A stretch of DNA of 64,000 nt, taken from the NCBI RefSeq assembly GCF_903995435.1, contig NC_067166.1, positions 34,552,750 to 34,616,749 of the forward strand, in the 5' to 3' direction. Position 1 is the first letter of the stretch; every line of letters starts with the position of its first letter. The notes beneath the pieces were generated by a model. It was given only the letters and a program-made list of their open reading frames with translations, ran no database searches and had not been told where the DNA came from. Shown here piece after piece: positions 46,951 to 58,887 of the stretch. Position numbers and translations under genes: made by a program. The DNA comes from Acomys russatus (lineage: Eukaryota; Chordata; Mammalia; Rodentia; Muridae).

Positions 46951-48194
46951 AATTAAAATCGTACCTGAAATTAAAATGTATAGAGCTGAGACACAGGCTT
47001 CAGGGTATAGCCAGGAAGGGTATCTCATGTCACCTAGGTTAGACTCCGAAAGGAAGGCTCACAATTTCAAAGGCCCTTAGAGGTTGGTGACACCATAAGT
47101 GTGCGCAAGAGCAACATAGCGCAATGGGGAGTGTTGGCAGTGAAGACATGAATACATGGCTCACCTTCCGTTTACTGTACCAGCCAAACAAATGCACAGG
47201 CTCATTTTCCAGTATCATCTGCTTGCTGTTAGAGCCAAGTGCATTCTCCTAGCATCCTCGCTTAACAGATCCTGTTAGCTTTGAGAAGCATGGACTGAGA
47301 AGGAGCCGCTTACCCTCGACATTTCTTTCATCTTTCTGCTCTTCCTGTTCTAACCATTGCAACATTGACTGCCTTGCATGTAAACACGCAGAGGCATTCA
47401 GACCGGGAAATACAGCAGCCAGAGGCCTCAGTGTCACTCATAACAGGTTCTCCTTTCAGTCTTTAACACGGAAAAGGCACACTACAGGGACTCTAGAGTG
47501 GCAGCTGTGTGGTGAGAACATAATGTTGATTTTTTATTTCATTAGAATATAGTATCTGATGCCTTAAATTTCCCTTGAATTTTGGATGCTGTAAACAAGC
47601 ACCCAGTTCAGAGCTAAACAATTGTAAAACAGAATCCACTTAAAACAGGGCCGCTGTATGTGTGACTTTTTCTAGCTTCCCCTTGTTCCAGTTTCCCCTA
47701 GACTGTCCCATTTACACTTCCTAACTTTCTAGTGGAAAAACAGAAAAAGCATAAGATATTCTAATGCACTTCTGCTGGATTCTTCCCAGACTGTTTACAT
47801 AAATATTCGGGTAGGACCTCACGAACAATAAGAACAACTATACAGAATAGCAGGTAGCCAAGGGCTAGAAGCTACTGAGCTACTGCAACTGGACAGAACA
47901 CGCTGGAGCCAGCTGGTTTGAGCCAGTATTAATAATTATCAGTGATGGGGAGAGAAGAGGTGGGACCAACAGAAGTGGGGAGCTCACAGAGGGGAATTGC
48001 ACTCTGACGGAGAGATGCTCTGAAGTTGCTGGAAAGACATTTAGAGACTCATTTAGATGTGTGGTTCTAGCCTTAATGCTCTCACAAACTTCTTGTTTGC
48101 CTGTGAGAGAGAGACAGACATAGCTCTGCTGTGGCTGGGCTGCCCACATTGCCGGTCTGGACCTCTCCTTGCCAGGATATAATGTGGGTACTGA
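46951..48194. other. no recognisable feature
   Basis: No repeat or frame recognised. A 113-codon minus-strand frame at 47880-48221 runs into the G-rich tract at its edge and has no motif. Confidence 0.4.
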
Positions 48195-48212
48195 GGGGGG
48201 GGCGGGGTGGGG
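48195..48212 (+). repeat. G-rich tract with four G runs
   Basis: Reads ggggggggcggggtgggg: at least four runs of four G with one-base loops, the textbook pattern for a G-quadruplex on the plus strand. Confidence 0.8.
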
Positions 48213-48404
48213 TAAAGGCATCCTTCTTCTTTTATTTGTTTGTTTGTTTATTTGTTGTTATGTTTTCCGTAACAGTAAAGAGCATGCATGCTCCAGCAGA
48301 GTTCCTATTAAGACTGTGCAAAAGGACAGTAGTTCTTCTGAACAGTCTAAGCAGGGAGCTGCTCCACATTTTGTGTCATGGAAGATGTACAGGATTAGCT
48401 TGTA

Positions 48405-48571
48405 TTTTTTTGTTTTTGTTTTTGTTTTTGTTTTTTTCAAGACAGAGTTTCTCTGTATAGCCTTGGATGTTCTGGACTCACTTTATAGACCAGGCTGGCC
48501 TTGAACTCATAGAGATCCACCTGTCTCTGCCTCCCCAAGTGCTGGGATTACAGACATATGTCACTGTGTCC
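48405..48571 (-). repeat. SINE B1, antisense, with target-site duplication
   Basis: After a (TTTTTG)n tail (to about 48437) it reads caagacagagtttctctgta, tagccttggatgttctggac, tcactttatagaccaggctg, gccttgaactcatagagatc, cacctgtctctgcctcccca and gtgctgggattacagaca. It is flanked by gattagcttgta (48393-48404) and gactaacttgta (48572-48583), a 12-nt duplication with two mismatches. Confidence 0.92.
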
Positions 48572-48583
48572 GACTAACTTGTA

Positions 48584-51099
48584 GTCTTTTTAAACAAGAA
48601 TATAATGATATATCTTCAATTTTTTATGGTAGTTATGCTTGTGGAAAGCCTAGAGTCTTACTAGTTGCAACCATTGTCTTCTGTCCCCTTTGTCATAGTG
48701 CCTTAGAGTAAGAGAATTCACAAGAAAAGTGTGCTCTATTTTCTCAATTCTTTGATAGGCAACCACTGAGTAAAGGATTGTTTGGAACTAAGAGGTTAAA
48801 GGGGGAAAAAAAAAAGCTAATCTAATCTAAAAGTGAAAAGACCTGCCAGCTTCTCTCTGGTGATGAGTGATTGGCATCATTCATTGTCCAAACATGTTAT
48901 GGAAGCTAAGCATGCACATCGTAGCTCCTAAGTGCTAAGATGACAGCAAAGACATTCATGAAGTCTCAATGTTCGCCTAAACATACACTTGGCAAGTGAC
49001 TGACCATATAATGCCATCCTTAATTAACCACTCTGAGTAGCAAACTCAGTTAAAAAAAAAAAAAGGTTCTGGAAAAACAGTCCAACTGTATCTAAGTAAA
49101 AGAGTATAACTTGAGTCATTCTCTGGGAGAGGGATAGAGTGGGATAGAAAATGAAATGAGAGGGAGCCAGGTGGTTTATGGATGGAAGGTGGACGTGCTT
49201 TTTTTTTAAAGGCTGGTAAACGGTTCTGACTTGGACACAACTTGACACACCCTGAATGAGGTCAGGCTGAAAACTGCAAAGCTGATCTTTGTTGGTGATC
49301 CAAATGCCTGCAAGAGTCAAGACAAGCTGTTTCACACAGGCACCTGACATAAGCAGGAGCCACCGAAGCCAGGGAACCCATGGCCTTTCTAAGAGGGAGG
49401 GAGCCAGTCAGTGTTTACCCTCAGCTCGTCAATCCCAATGGCATGGACTTCCGATTTCTCCAGAGATACTGCTGTGGGAAATGTCTAGAATATTGAAATG
49501 ATCAATCAAAAGCCGCCTGGAGGAAGATATGGTAGGAAAGGAGGACTCAGCTTTTTATTTGGGACACAGATACAAGGAATCTCCTGTGGCATTGTGGGTA
49601 ATTTGGAACAGGAAAGACCAGACCTGCTGATTTCACCAAGCTTCTTCATCTCTTTCCTCATATGGGAGCTGAAGAGATCTGCAAACCCGCCATAATACTC
49701 AGTGGCTGATTAAACTGGCCCTTCTCGTCTTTTATTAGTGCGCTTTAGCTAAGGAGACTGGCTGTCATCTAATGACAGCCTCTTCTGTTTTCATCGGTAC
49801 CACTCACCCCATACACCCGTGCTTTTACTTGCCTGGCATAGCGAACAGCGTGCAGTGCGTTTGGTTGGTTTCTAAGGCTTTTCTCATAACTAGGACATAA
49901 TGGAGAAGCTGCAACTTTTGGTCTCAGAATCCAGAGACTTAGGAGGAAGTCCAAATCTTGCTATTTCTGGCCTTAGGACCTAGGACAAAGCACATGCCTT
50001 CTTGAACCCGACAATCACCTCATTTTGGGACTTAAGCACATTTATCGTCTTTTTTTTTTTTCTTATTATTTTCTCATTATTTCTTTTCCTTAAAAGATAC
50101 AGTGAGAATGCCACTTCCTCAGGAAAAAAAAAAAACTTCCTTGATCTAAGGAAGGTTCCATGACTTCACGTTACCTTAGGCTTTGGGTCAACTGATGCTC
50201 TTGAGACAAATTACTGTGCTCCGGGAAGCTAGGTGGTCACATTTCGGTGTTATCAGAGCCAGCTTAACCTCAAGGACTCTGGTGAGATTCCTCCCTTCCC
50301 TGTCAACTTCCTGGCTTGAGGTGTTGTCCAGGAATCGTCAGCCTTTCTTGGATTGCAGCTGCAGCCCTCCTACCTCTGCACATTTTCACATGGCCAGAAG
50401 TCACTGAACTTAGAGCCTCCCATGTCTAATGTGCCCACCTTGTAACCAGTGGCACCTGCAAAGAGTCTAAATTAAGCCACCTGCTGAGGTTTTCAGAGCC
50501 CATGAAATTTAGAGTGGCATTCTTCTGCCCAGCACATGCACTCGAGAGGAGGTGGTACCACCCTTCACTTCAAGTTTTACTTTTATGTTTAGAGTGACTA
50601 ATAAAAATAAAAGGTCTTTTCACTTCAAATAAACAGTATTTTCCCACAGTGACATAAGCTGTATCTTCTGAATTTAAGGGTGAATCAATTACTTCTTATG
50701 GAAGTTAACTTCTCCGTTTGAGTTACTTAGCTGACAAACAGCTAGAAATTTGTTGTCAGTTTTGACATTTTAAACAGTGTCATGCCGCTGAAGCATCCTC
50801 TTTGGAGACATTAAGAATGCTTCGTGGAAAACAAAAAGAATCCACACAGTTCTACCCTTAGAAAATGAGCAATCCAGATTTTAAAATGATTTTATTTGCA
50901 TGAAGTTGAGGAAAGAAACTCAAAACTTCATAACTACTTTTAATTAAAAAGAAAAGATGACTGGGTGATCGAAATGGGAGCTGGCTGAGTAGATGAATAT
51001 TTCGGTGACATTACTGTTGGTGAGCATAATAAATGCCCAGTAATGTGGTATGGTTGGGACTGTGGATCAGCTGGGTCTGAGACCATACACTGTGTAACA
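48584..51099. other. no gene; A and T homopolymer runs
   Basis: Short A or T runs lie near 48808, 49052, 49200, 50050 and 50126. Overlapping frames of 60-108 codons at 49024-49700 on both strands pass through these runs and are not convincing. Confidence 0.45.
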
Positions 51100-51261
51100 G
51101 CTAACATGTCGGTGCAGGGCAGTAATCCCAGCTCTCAGTGGGGAGTCAGGAGTATCAGATATTGAAAGCCTTGACCGTGTCACCTACATAGTGAGTTTCA
51201 GGCCAGCCTGGGTTGCATATGACCCTGATTATAAACAAAACAAAACAAAACAAAACAAAGC
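51100..51261 (+). repeat. SINE B1-like, old, with (AAAAC)n tail
   Basis: cggtgcagggcagtaatccc, agctctcagtggggagtcag, cctacatagtgagtttcagg and ccagcctgggttgcatatga follow B1 order. It ends in a clean (AAAAC)n tract at about 51236-51260. Confidence 0.65.
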
Positions 51262-51332
51262 AGAAAGCTTGCTAATCCTTTTGGAAATAACATTTGCAGT
51301 TATGATTGGAGTATTGTTTAAAACTCTGACAT

Positions 51333-51480
51333 CTTGGGCTTTTGAAATAGCTCACTTGGGGAAAGTTGTGCTGTCTTCCAAGCATTAACTACTCAAGTTT
51401 GATTTCCGAGTTCAATCCACAGAACCCATATTAAAAACGCTGGATGTGGCAGAGGGCCCTGACGGTCCTACTACAGGGGA
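51333..51480 (+). repeat. tRNA-derived SINE (B4 type), diverged
   Basis: ctcacttggggaaagttgtg, ctgtcttccaagcattaact, then ttccgagttcaatccacaga (B box) and acccatattaaaaacgctgg follow the head of a B4-type SINE. The rest is not recognisable. Confidence 0.5.
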
Positions 51481-51547
51481 TGAAGAGACTTCAGACGCCC
51501 GGATAAATTCCAATTAAAAACTGAATATCTCTTATTGCAAAGACAGA

Positions 51548-51670
51548 TCTCTCTCTCTCTCTCTCTCTGTTTCTGTCTGTCTCTGTCTCTCTCTGTGTCT
51601 GTGTCTGTCTCTGTCTCTCTGTCTCTCTCTCTCTCTGTCTCTCTGTCTGTCTATCTGTCTCTCTCCCCCC
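51548..51670. repeat. (TCTCTG)n / (TC)n pyrimidine-rich tract
   Basis: Imperfect tctctg units with tc runs for about 120 bp, ending in a C6 run. Open frames through it are only SLSV/RERE periodic peptides. Confidence 0.92.
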
Positions 51671-52733
51671 CAACCCCCCCATCTCTAGTCTTACAGCCCA
51701 GTCATTCCAATAGGAAGAGAGGAAGTTGAGCCCCAGCCACTAGGAAGAGACAGCGCTGCAGCCCAATGGCTGCTTACTTACTCCTTGCCTTCTCATTCAG
51801 CATTGCTGTGACTCAAGGCAGCGTTTCTGAGCTTGCAGGACCCAGCGCTACTGTGCATGTCGGATTCATGTGTTTGATCAATGATGAGGCATTAGTAGGA
51901 AATTTTTATCAGGAGAACTTTGTCCAATCTCCTCTGTACTTTAATACAGTGCACACCGAATTTGTAGCTTAAAGAACAAATCTCACTCCACCTAGGGAGG
52001 CTGCTAAGTGAGAAGAGACAGTGGTGGGTGATCCTTCATTCTTTTATCATATTTTGGTAATATCTACTCTGAGTCAGACAGCTTGTTAAATGCCATGGTT
52101 ACTTCTGATAAGTTGAAGTTGTGATGAAAGCCATGAGAGAAATATGTGAGCTGATGAAACAGAAAAACAGTGTCGTGAGGGAACTGCCTCTGAGGAGATG
52201 ACATTAGAACTGACACATATAAGATGGACAGGAGCCATCCAGAAGAAGGATGTTCTGAAAACCAGGGTGACATGTTTAAAGGGCATCCAGGAAGCATCTT
52301 GATTTGTTGAAGGATCTGCATAGAGGCTAAAGGCTGAAGAAGAGCAGGCAGAGGCGTGTAGGAGATGAAGTCACTCCGATGAGAACAGGAAAGATCTTAT
52401 GGGGCCATTGCAAGCCCGTGGCCAGAAGGCTGGGTTACAGCGTGGGCATCTTTCCAGCAGGGGAAAAGGAATGGTAGAGCTTTTGTGGGAGAAAAAAAAA
52501 TGATGAATTGAGGTCTGGCTATAATAATTTTTATTATCCATGGCTATTATTTGTTGAGTAGATTATTTAAAATGTCAGTGTGGCTCTCGAGAGAGAGAGC
52601 AGGAAGCTAAAATGCAGATTTATGAGGCCTCTGAGCTTTTTTGGGAGATCGGACTGGGATTATGGGAGACACTTGTGAGGAAACTCAGAGCAACAGAACA
52701 TCAGAGGAGGAATAAAGAAAGAAGGCAGGTCGC
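51671..52733. other. no recognisable feature
   Basis: The 68-codon plus-strand frame at 51766-51972 begins with MAAYLLLAFSFSIAVTQGSV, which looks signal-peptide-like, but no family is recognisable and nothing around it supports an exon. Confidence 0.4.
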
Positions 52734-52776
52734 AGAGGAGGATGAGGAGGATGAGGAGGATGAGGAGGATGAGGGA
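52734..52776 (+). repeat. (GAGGAT)n short tandem repeat
   Basis: About six gaggat/gaggag units. In one frame it reads as repeated EDE, which explains the acidic stretch of the open frame crossing it. Confidence 0.9.
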
Positions 52777-53076
52777 GGCACTCCTGCAAGGTCCTGTTCT
52801 TGTCAACAAAGGTGTACATACTTACCATAGAGGTGAGACTTCAGGGTGAAAGAGCACATCCGTGCCCTCTCTTTCTGCATCACCAAGTGCTGAGGTTACT
52901 TTACAACATAATAAAATTAATGTCTAGTTAGATTTCATAAACATTATGTTATCCAGTAATATAAAGTTTACATAAATTTGTAAGCTTTGCTACGACACAG
53001 ACATATAACATATTTTTGCCAAAGTTACAACCTCAGCCAGATGGAGTAAACACTAGTGCTCTTCTCCGAAATATCT

Positions 53077-53300
53077 CCCTAAATGGGTGTTTGTCAACCA
53101 GTAGGTCACACACTTCTGGGGTCAAATGACTCTTTTCACAGGGGTCACATATCAGATACCATGCATATTAAATATTTATATTATAAAAGTACCATTATGA
53201 TGGAGCAACAAAAATAATTTTATGGTTGTGGTCATCATAACATGAGGAACTATATTAAAGGGTCACAGCATTAGGAAGGCTGAGAACCACTGACTTAAAT
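53077..53300 (-). mobile_element. hAT-Charlie non-autonomous DNA transposon (URR1/RCHARR1-like), with 8-bp flanks
   Basis: The body 53085-53292 (208 bp) has terminal inverted repeats: the right end is ggctgagaaccactg, complementary to the cagtggttctcaacc start of this family, and the left end gggtgtttgtcaacc is a diverged counterpart. Inside are gggtcacagcattaggaagg, aggggtcacatatcagatac and tttatggttgtggtcatcat. The flanks ccctaaat and acttaaat match at six of eight positions, as an old 8-bp hAT duplication would. It encodes nothing. Confidence 0.85.
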
Positions 53301-54202
53301 AGACAAGTTTGGCATAAACTAGATATGTTAGAACTTGTCTTTTGTAGTTATTAGTTTGAATCTAATTATATAGATACTAACATTCAAAGACTTAGTTTCT
53401 ATAATACTATTATTTTAACCACTGGTGATGTGAGAATTTAAACCTGGGGTCTTTCGTGCTAAAGCCTGAAATTTTTATGCCATGGAACCAAATGAGCAGA
53501 GTACAACTGCCATGTCCCACACACCTCAGTCCTGGATATCTGACTCAGATGACAAGGGAATAAAAAAAAGAACAGACCCAAGACACATGTACAGCAAGGC
53601 TGGGTGCAGGTGGGCTGTGCTTGCTCTGATTGTGGGGCAGTAACTGGAAACCTCATCTTGTTTATTATGTGCAGCAGAGGAAGGCAGGGTTAGCTGATCT
53701 TGGCTAGGAGACCTGGTAGGGGAGCAGTCCCAGGTGACAGTCATCATGGTGGCAGAAGAAGTTACATTTGCTAGCGTTTGCACACACTCAACACTCACTT
53801 ATAGACATTTGTTCTTGGGCCAGAGTAAGGCTTTGCCACTGCTTGGCTCCTCACCCAGAAGGCTTTGTCAGTTTCCTGAGACCAAACGCTTGCATGCCTT
53901 GACATGTCTGTGCTCGTGTCAACAGTACACATGCACTCAGGACTTCACCCATATCTTACACGTTCACGAATGATTTCCTCAATCTCCCACATACAACTTA
54001 CTGTGGAGAAATATACAGTAAATGTCTAAAGGTATTTTTTTTTAATGGGAGAGTCAGGACAGGGAATCCAATACTGGATAGTAGGAGATCTCTAAGAAAA
54101 GAACACAGAAAGTGAAGGAAATAAATTTTTTTCTAGAAAAGTATTTAAGAAGTTCCCAGAAATGCTGAGTATGATAATTTCTGCTTTAAAACATATGTGT
54201 GG
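53301..54202. other. no recognisable feature
   Basis: Overlapping frames of 65-90 codons on both strands at 53459-53973 carry no motif. Confidence 0.4.
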
Positions 54203-54500
54203 ATCTGGGGAGGTATCTCAACAAATACCGTGGCTTTCATAAAATCATGAAGTCTTGACTTTACATCTTCATCACCTGGGTAAAAACATGGGCACATCTG
54301 CAAGGTTCTGTAACCCCAGGGCTAGGGCCTAGACACAGGCAGACCTGCAGAACTGGCTAGCTGAAATGCAGAGCTCCATGTCTACTGAAGAGATCCTGTC
54401 TCAAAAGACAGATGGACAGCAAGTGAAGAAGACCTCTCTTCATCAAACTCTGTCCTGTACATGGAGGCTCACACACACATGTGAACAAAATGAACACTTA
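54203..54500 (+). repeat. SINE B4, nearly full length, sense
   Basis: The tRNA-like head (atctggggaggtatctcaac) is followed by tacatcttcatcacctgggt, the B1-like middle (gcaaggttctgtaaccccag, ggctagggcctagacacagg), then cagaactggctagctgaaat, gaagagatcctgtctc and a final cacacacacatgtg. The order of a tRNA-like plus B1-like composite is kept throughout. Confidence 0.75.
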
Positions 54501-55337
54501 CATATTCACATGCCATACATTAATTTGTTAGTATACGTGAACATGTGCAGATTATTTAATATAGTTATAGTCCAGTTTGGAGGGACTAGCTTAGTCAAGG
54601 GGTGTTTTTGATAGTATATCGGAAAGCCTCTAAGAATTAATTGCTCAAAGGAAGGAAAAAAGGAGTCAACTCCTTGAGTAAATTGTGTCGTTTATTTTTA
54701 TATAGAATGATAGGGCAGTGGGAGCATGTTAGATGAGGAGAGGAAAACAGGCCACCTGAAGCCCTGTAGGGTGTAGCAGTCCTTCAGTGCGTATCCACTA
54801 CAAGTTCTCATAATTAGAAGTTATTAATTCATAAGCAACAGCCTCTTATTTGTGTATCTTTCCCCCCATAGACAATGTGATTCATTGAAAAATACTGGAT
54901 ATTTTACTGACATCTAAAGTGGTGTCAGTACTCATATCTGTATGAGTACTCTTATTTGTTTTACGTTTTTATAACAAGAACAATCATCTAATGACATCTA
55001 TGGTCAAATCAGAAGCAATGGGCAAGTGGGGGATGCTTGGGCGTGGCGCGCTCATCGCGGAGCCATCCACTCTTCCTGAGTAGGACGCATGTGGTCTCTT
55101 CACAAACGTCCTCTTCAGCCTCCTTAATAACCATCTGTGTCTCTGGGAAGAGGCACTTGGACTTCACTGTACAGAAAGTCCAAAAATTAGAGGGTTTTTA
55201 CCCGTTTTGTGTTGGGATAAGTAAGAATTACAGATTGTTTTAAAAGGGACGCCAAGTCTCACTTTATTGACAAAAGAATGAAGAAGACCTTGTATTATTG
55301 TGGGCCCTTAAATAGTGGAAACGTTGGCTCCTTTAGG
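54501..55337. other. unrecognised; holds a small CpG cluster
   Basis: At 55040-55062 five CpGs fall within about 24 bp (gcgtggcgcgctcatcgcgg), unlike the CpG-poor surroundings. A 68-codon frame starts just before it. No family was recognised. Confidence 0.45.
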
Positions 55338-55565
55338 TGAATGCTAATCTGCTTTCTGTTGCTATAGCAACCACCTGAGCTAAGTAACATCCAGATAGTT
55401 TGATCTGGGCTCAGGGTGTCATATGTTTCAGGCTCTTCGTCTCCTTGCTTTGAGCATGTGGTGGCACATCATGGCAGGAGAGTGTGGCTGGACTGTTCAC
55501 CACATGGCTGAGAAGGGAAGAGGAGGGAGGGCCCTCCATCTTAAAGGCACCACCAGTCCCCAACA
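55338..55565 (-). mobile_element. possible MaLR-like LTR fragment, antisense
   Basis: gctttctgttgctatagcaa, ccacctgagctaagtaacat, then tggtggcacatcatggcagg follow the antisense MaLR LTR pattern seen at 28497. More diverged and without clear ends. Confidence 0.4.
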
Positions 55566-55754
55566 GCACCACTCTGGCAAATAAATATTTAATATATTGG
55601 CTTTGGTAGATAGTTAAGAGCCAAGATAGCATAATCTTAAATTTTTTATTAGTTTCCTTTAGATTGGCATATAAATTAACCGGTTCCATTTTCATATGTC
55701 TGTTATACTTTGTTCTTTTCAGTCCCCTCACCTCCCTCTTTTTCTGCTAATCTC

Positions 55755-55900
55755 TTTGCATTTCCACACTTATTGCTACACAATTCACAATAAGAAATTA
55801 AACCAGCCTAGATAACTGGAAAATTAAAATGTGAAACATATACTCAGTGGAATTTTACTCAGCTATAAAGTAAAATGAAAATATAATCTTGAATTTACAT
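55755..55900 (+). mobile_element. old L1 ORF2 fragment, sense
   Basis: cacacttattgctacacaat, tcacaataagaaattaaacc, agcctagataactgg and tactcagtggaattttactc, agctataaag follow L1 ORF2 near its C-terminus. In one frame it reads YSVEFYSAIK, the expected local protein sequence, with stops nearby. Confidence 0.6.
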
Positions 55901-57068
55901 TCATTACTTATTACCAACAGAGCCTACAGACTAAAGCTTTATTTCACCCTTACCTCTATTTACTTCTAATAATTAGCATGTAACTTAAGTTAATCCAATT
56001 CATGTTTCTGGGAAAACATAAGCAAACCATTGTGGTATTGTTTTTGTGCTTTAAGCAAACAACTTTTAATGGTGCTAGTAGTAAAATGAACAGGTTTGCA
56101 GTTCAAGCGAAGACTCAGGGAACAACACAGAGGATTGTAGGACCAGACACACCCAGAATGCCTGCCTTGAGATTGTGAAGATTGTATCTTTACACAAGAG
56201 AGCTGCACTGATAAAGTCTCAACAATATCGTTACCCAAACAAGGCCTAAACTGGGGACACACTGGCTGACAAACCAAGGTAGATGGGAAATTCCACAAGG
56301 CCCCACCCCTCGATGAAGAACTACCCGCAGTTAGTGCCTGCAAAAAGGGAGAATCAGTCTCCCCACAAGGATGTGGGAGCACCTTAATTGGTTAACCACG
56401 TCTCAAAAAATCAAAATCAAACCAGACAAATCGAGAAAAGAAACAAAACAAGAGAATAAGGAAGAAGGGGCGAGTTTGAGTCAGAAGCCCAGCCTAGGCT
56501 TTGTCATTGGTTACATGCGAGGCCTTCGAGTTTGTTTCTTTAGCAACGAGGAAAGGAGGAATGGCCTCGAAAGGTTATGAGACTACTTGCTGAGTCCGCA
56601 GAACATCTACTTCCACACCGAAAGGAACCTCTAAATAATGGTTATGTCTTTCCCCCCATGTACTGGAGCCCAAACATTGGCAAGTGTGAACACAGCACTT
56701 CACAGTTTATGATAGTTTTGAAGTTCATATCTCACTTTTGTAATTTTAGAAAAGTTGAATTTTCTTATGGAATATAGTACATTGTTAACGTGCTTTTAAT
56801 AAATATAGATACTTATAAGTGTCCTGACATTCTTACCCAATAATTGTCCTCAAACTAAGATGCAAGTCAAACCTATGAAAAGTTGAGAAATTCACAGGAA
56901 GATTATATAGGAAGATATGTATGTATGTTTGATAATATACCATATATACATATCTAACACAGAATCCTTTAAAATGTGTTTAACCACCAAGTAATTTCCT
57001 AGGTAGAAATAAGTGTAAATTTCTACTGCTAATTGTTCACTCGCCTCTCTCTCTTGCTCTCTCGCTCT
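55901..57068. other. no recognisable feature
   Basis: A 130-codon minus-strand frame at 55990-56382 is the longest here and has no domain I recognise. The sequence turns TA-rich near 56920 and TC-rich near 57045. Confidence 0.4.
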
Positions 57069-58216
57069 TTATAAATGTTTTGTTTATTCACTTTATATCC
57101 TGGTTGTAACCCCATCCTTCCTCTCCTCCAAGTCCCACCCTCCCTCCCTCTCCCACATTCCCTGACTCTCTTCCCCATTTCTCCTCCCCTATTCCTCAGA
57201 AAAGGGGAGCCCCCCTTCCTATCCACCCCAACTCATCAAGTCTCATCAGGACTGAATACTCCTTGTCCCCTGTGGCCTGGCAAGGCAGTCCCGCAAGTGG
57301 GAAGTGATCAAAAAGCAGGAAACAGATCCATATCAGAGATAGCCCCCACTCCCCTTACTAGAGGACCCACATGAAGTCTGAGCTGCCTGATCAGCTACGT
57401 CTGTGTTGTGATCCTAGGTCCAGTCCATGTATGGTCCTTGGTTGGTGCTTGAGTCTGAGCAATCCCCTCTGGGTCCTGGTTAGTTGGCTCTGTTGGTCTT
57501 CTTGTGAAACTCCTGTCACCTCCAGGTCCTCCCCCCCCCCCCCCCGCTCACTTTTCCACAGGACTTCCTAAGCATCTCTCATTGTCACTGAGTCTCAGCA
57601 TCTGTTTTGAAGCGCTGCTGGGTGGAGCCTCTCAGAAGGCAACTCTGCTAAGCTTCTGTCTGCAAGCATTGCAGAGTATCATTAATTGTGTCAGAGGTTG
57701 GCCCCCTCCCATGGGGTGGGTCTTGAGTTGGGCCAGGCATTGGCCGGTCCTTCCCTCAATCTCTGTTCTATCTGCTCTATCTTTATCCCTGCACAACTTG
57801 TAGGCAAGGCAAACTTTGACTTGAAGTTTTTGTGAGTGGGCTGGTGTTTCCCCTCCCCATTACTAGGAGTCTTATCCAGTTAGGGCTAGTCTTCTCCAGT
57901 CTTTGTGGGCCCTGCTACCCTGCTAGTAGAAGTCTCTGCTAGAGTCCTCCTTATATCTTACCTACCAGGAACCTACCTTGACTTAGGTCTCTAGCTTGTG
58001 ACAGAGATGCCCCTGCCCACAATTTCTCTGTGCTCTACAGGCCTTCTGTCCTCCTGCCTCTGCTCTCCCAAGGTCTGATTCTCTACCCTCATCTCTCTGC
58101 ACTCTCTCTCTTGTCTTACTCCCTCTCTTCAGTCACTGCCTCTCTCTAATCTATTTCCCCTTCTGAGTGAGATTTCAGCATCCTCCCTTGGCTCCTCCTT
58201 GTTACTTACCTTCTTT
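57069..58216 (-). mobile_element. L1 3' UTR, antisense, 5'-truncated
   Basis: It follows the 3' UTR of the L1 at 32752 almost phrase by phrase: ttgtttattcactttatatc, cccctattcctcagaaaa, gtgatcaaaaagcaggaa, ggaccttc replaced by a C15 run at 57531-57545, gagcctctcagaaggcaact, gttgggccaggcattggc and ttacttaccttctttgg. It stops before ORF2. No target-site duplication was found. Confidence 0.85.
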
Positions 58217-58842
58217 GGATGACCTTACCATTTTCATCTAAATAACGACACCTGTTTTGATAAAGTGGTCATGTTTACTGTGACAGACAGCGGTTCAAAA
58301 TTTTAGGCTTACTCTTATCTTCTAAAATGTTTAAATATAAGCAAATGCTTATTTATTATTACATTTACTTCTTTTGTGCATTTGTGTATAGGTGCATGCG
58401 TGTCACAACACATCTCTGAGTTCCATAGGTTCTCAGTGGCACATGTATACATACATACACACAAGTAAATAAATCATTAAATGTGTGTGTGTATGTATAT
58501 AGATGGAAAAGAATTTCAAAGATTCTAAGGAAAAGTTGCTCTTATATTCAACATACATATGTGCATATGTATGTATACATTTAGCTAATTTATCTCAATT
58601 TGATCCCTTTATAGAGTACTGTAATACATTTGTGCTTGAAAATTTATTCTCACATAAACAGTTGTGCCACAAAATTAATCTTTGATGTTTGTTGCCTTCT
58701 TTGTCAACTCTATTTGATGTAACAGTTTGGCATTTTGGGTTATAGTTTAAAAATAAATAGAAAGAAAAGGAAAATGAAAACAAAAGTTCAAACAATCACA
58801 TCCTTGAAATTACAGAGCCAGAAAAAAAATACATTTTTTAAA
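58217..58842. other. unrecognised AT-rich stretch
   Basis: Contains short (TACA)n and (TG)n tracts at 58448-58500; the text aagtaaataaatcattaaat there resembles a SINE tail without a body. Confidence 0.4.
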
Positions 58843-58843
58843 T

Positions 58844-58886
<43 letters not shown>
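58843..58886. repeat. (TTTA)n microsatellite
   Basis: Eleven consecutive tttA-type tetranucleotide units. Confidence 0.95.

Positions 58887-58887
<1 letters not shown>

Noticed and set aside
51766..51972. Short frame with a signal-peptide-like start
   Set aside because: Only 68 codons, no recognisable mature domain, no flanking splice or promoter evidence.
52612..52830. Frame with an acidic EDE repeat
   Set aside because: The acidic run is the (GAGGAT)n tandem repeat read in one frame.
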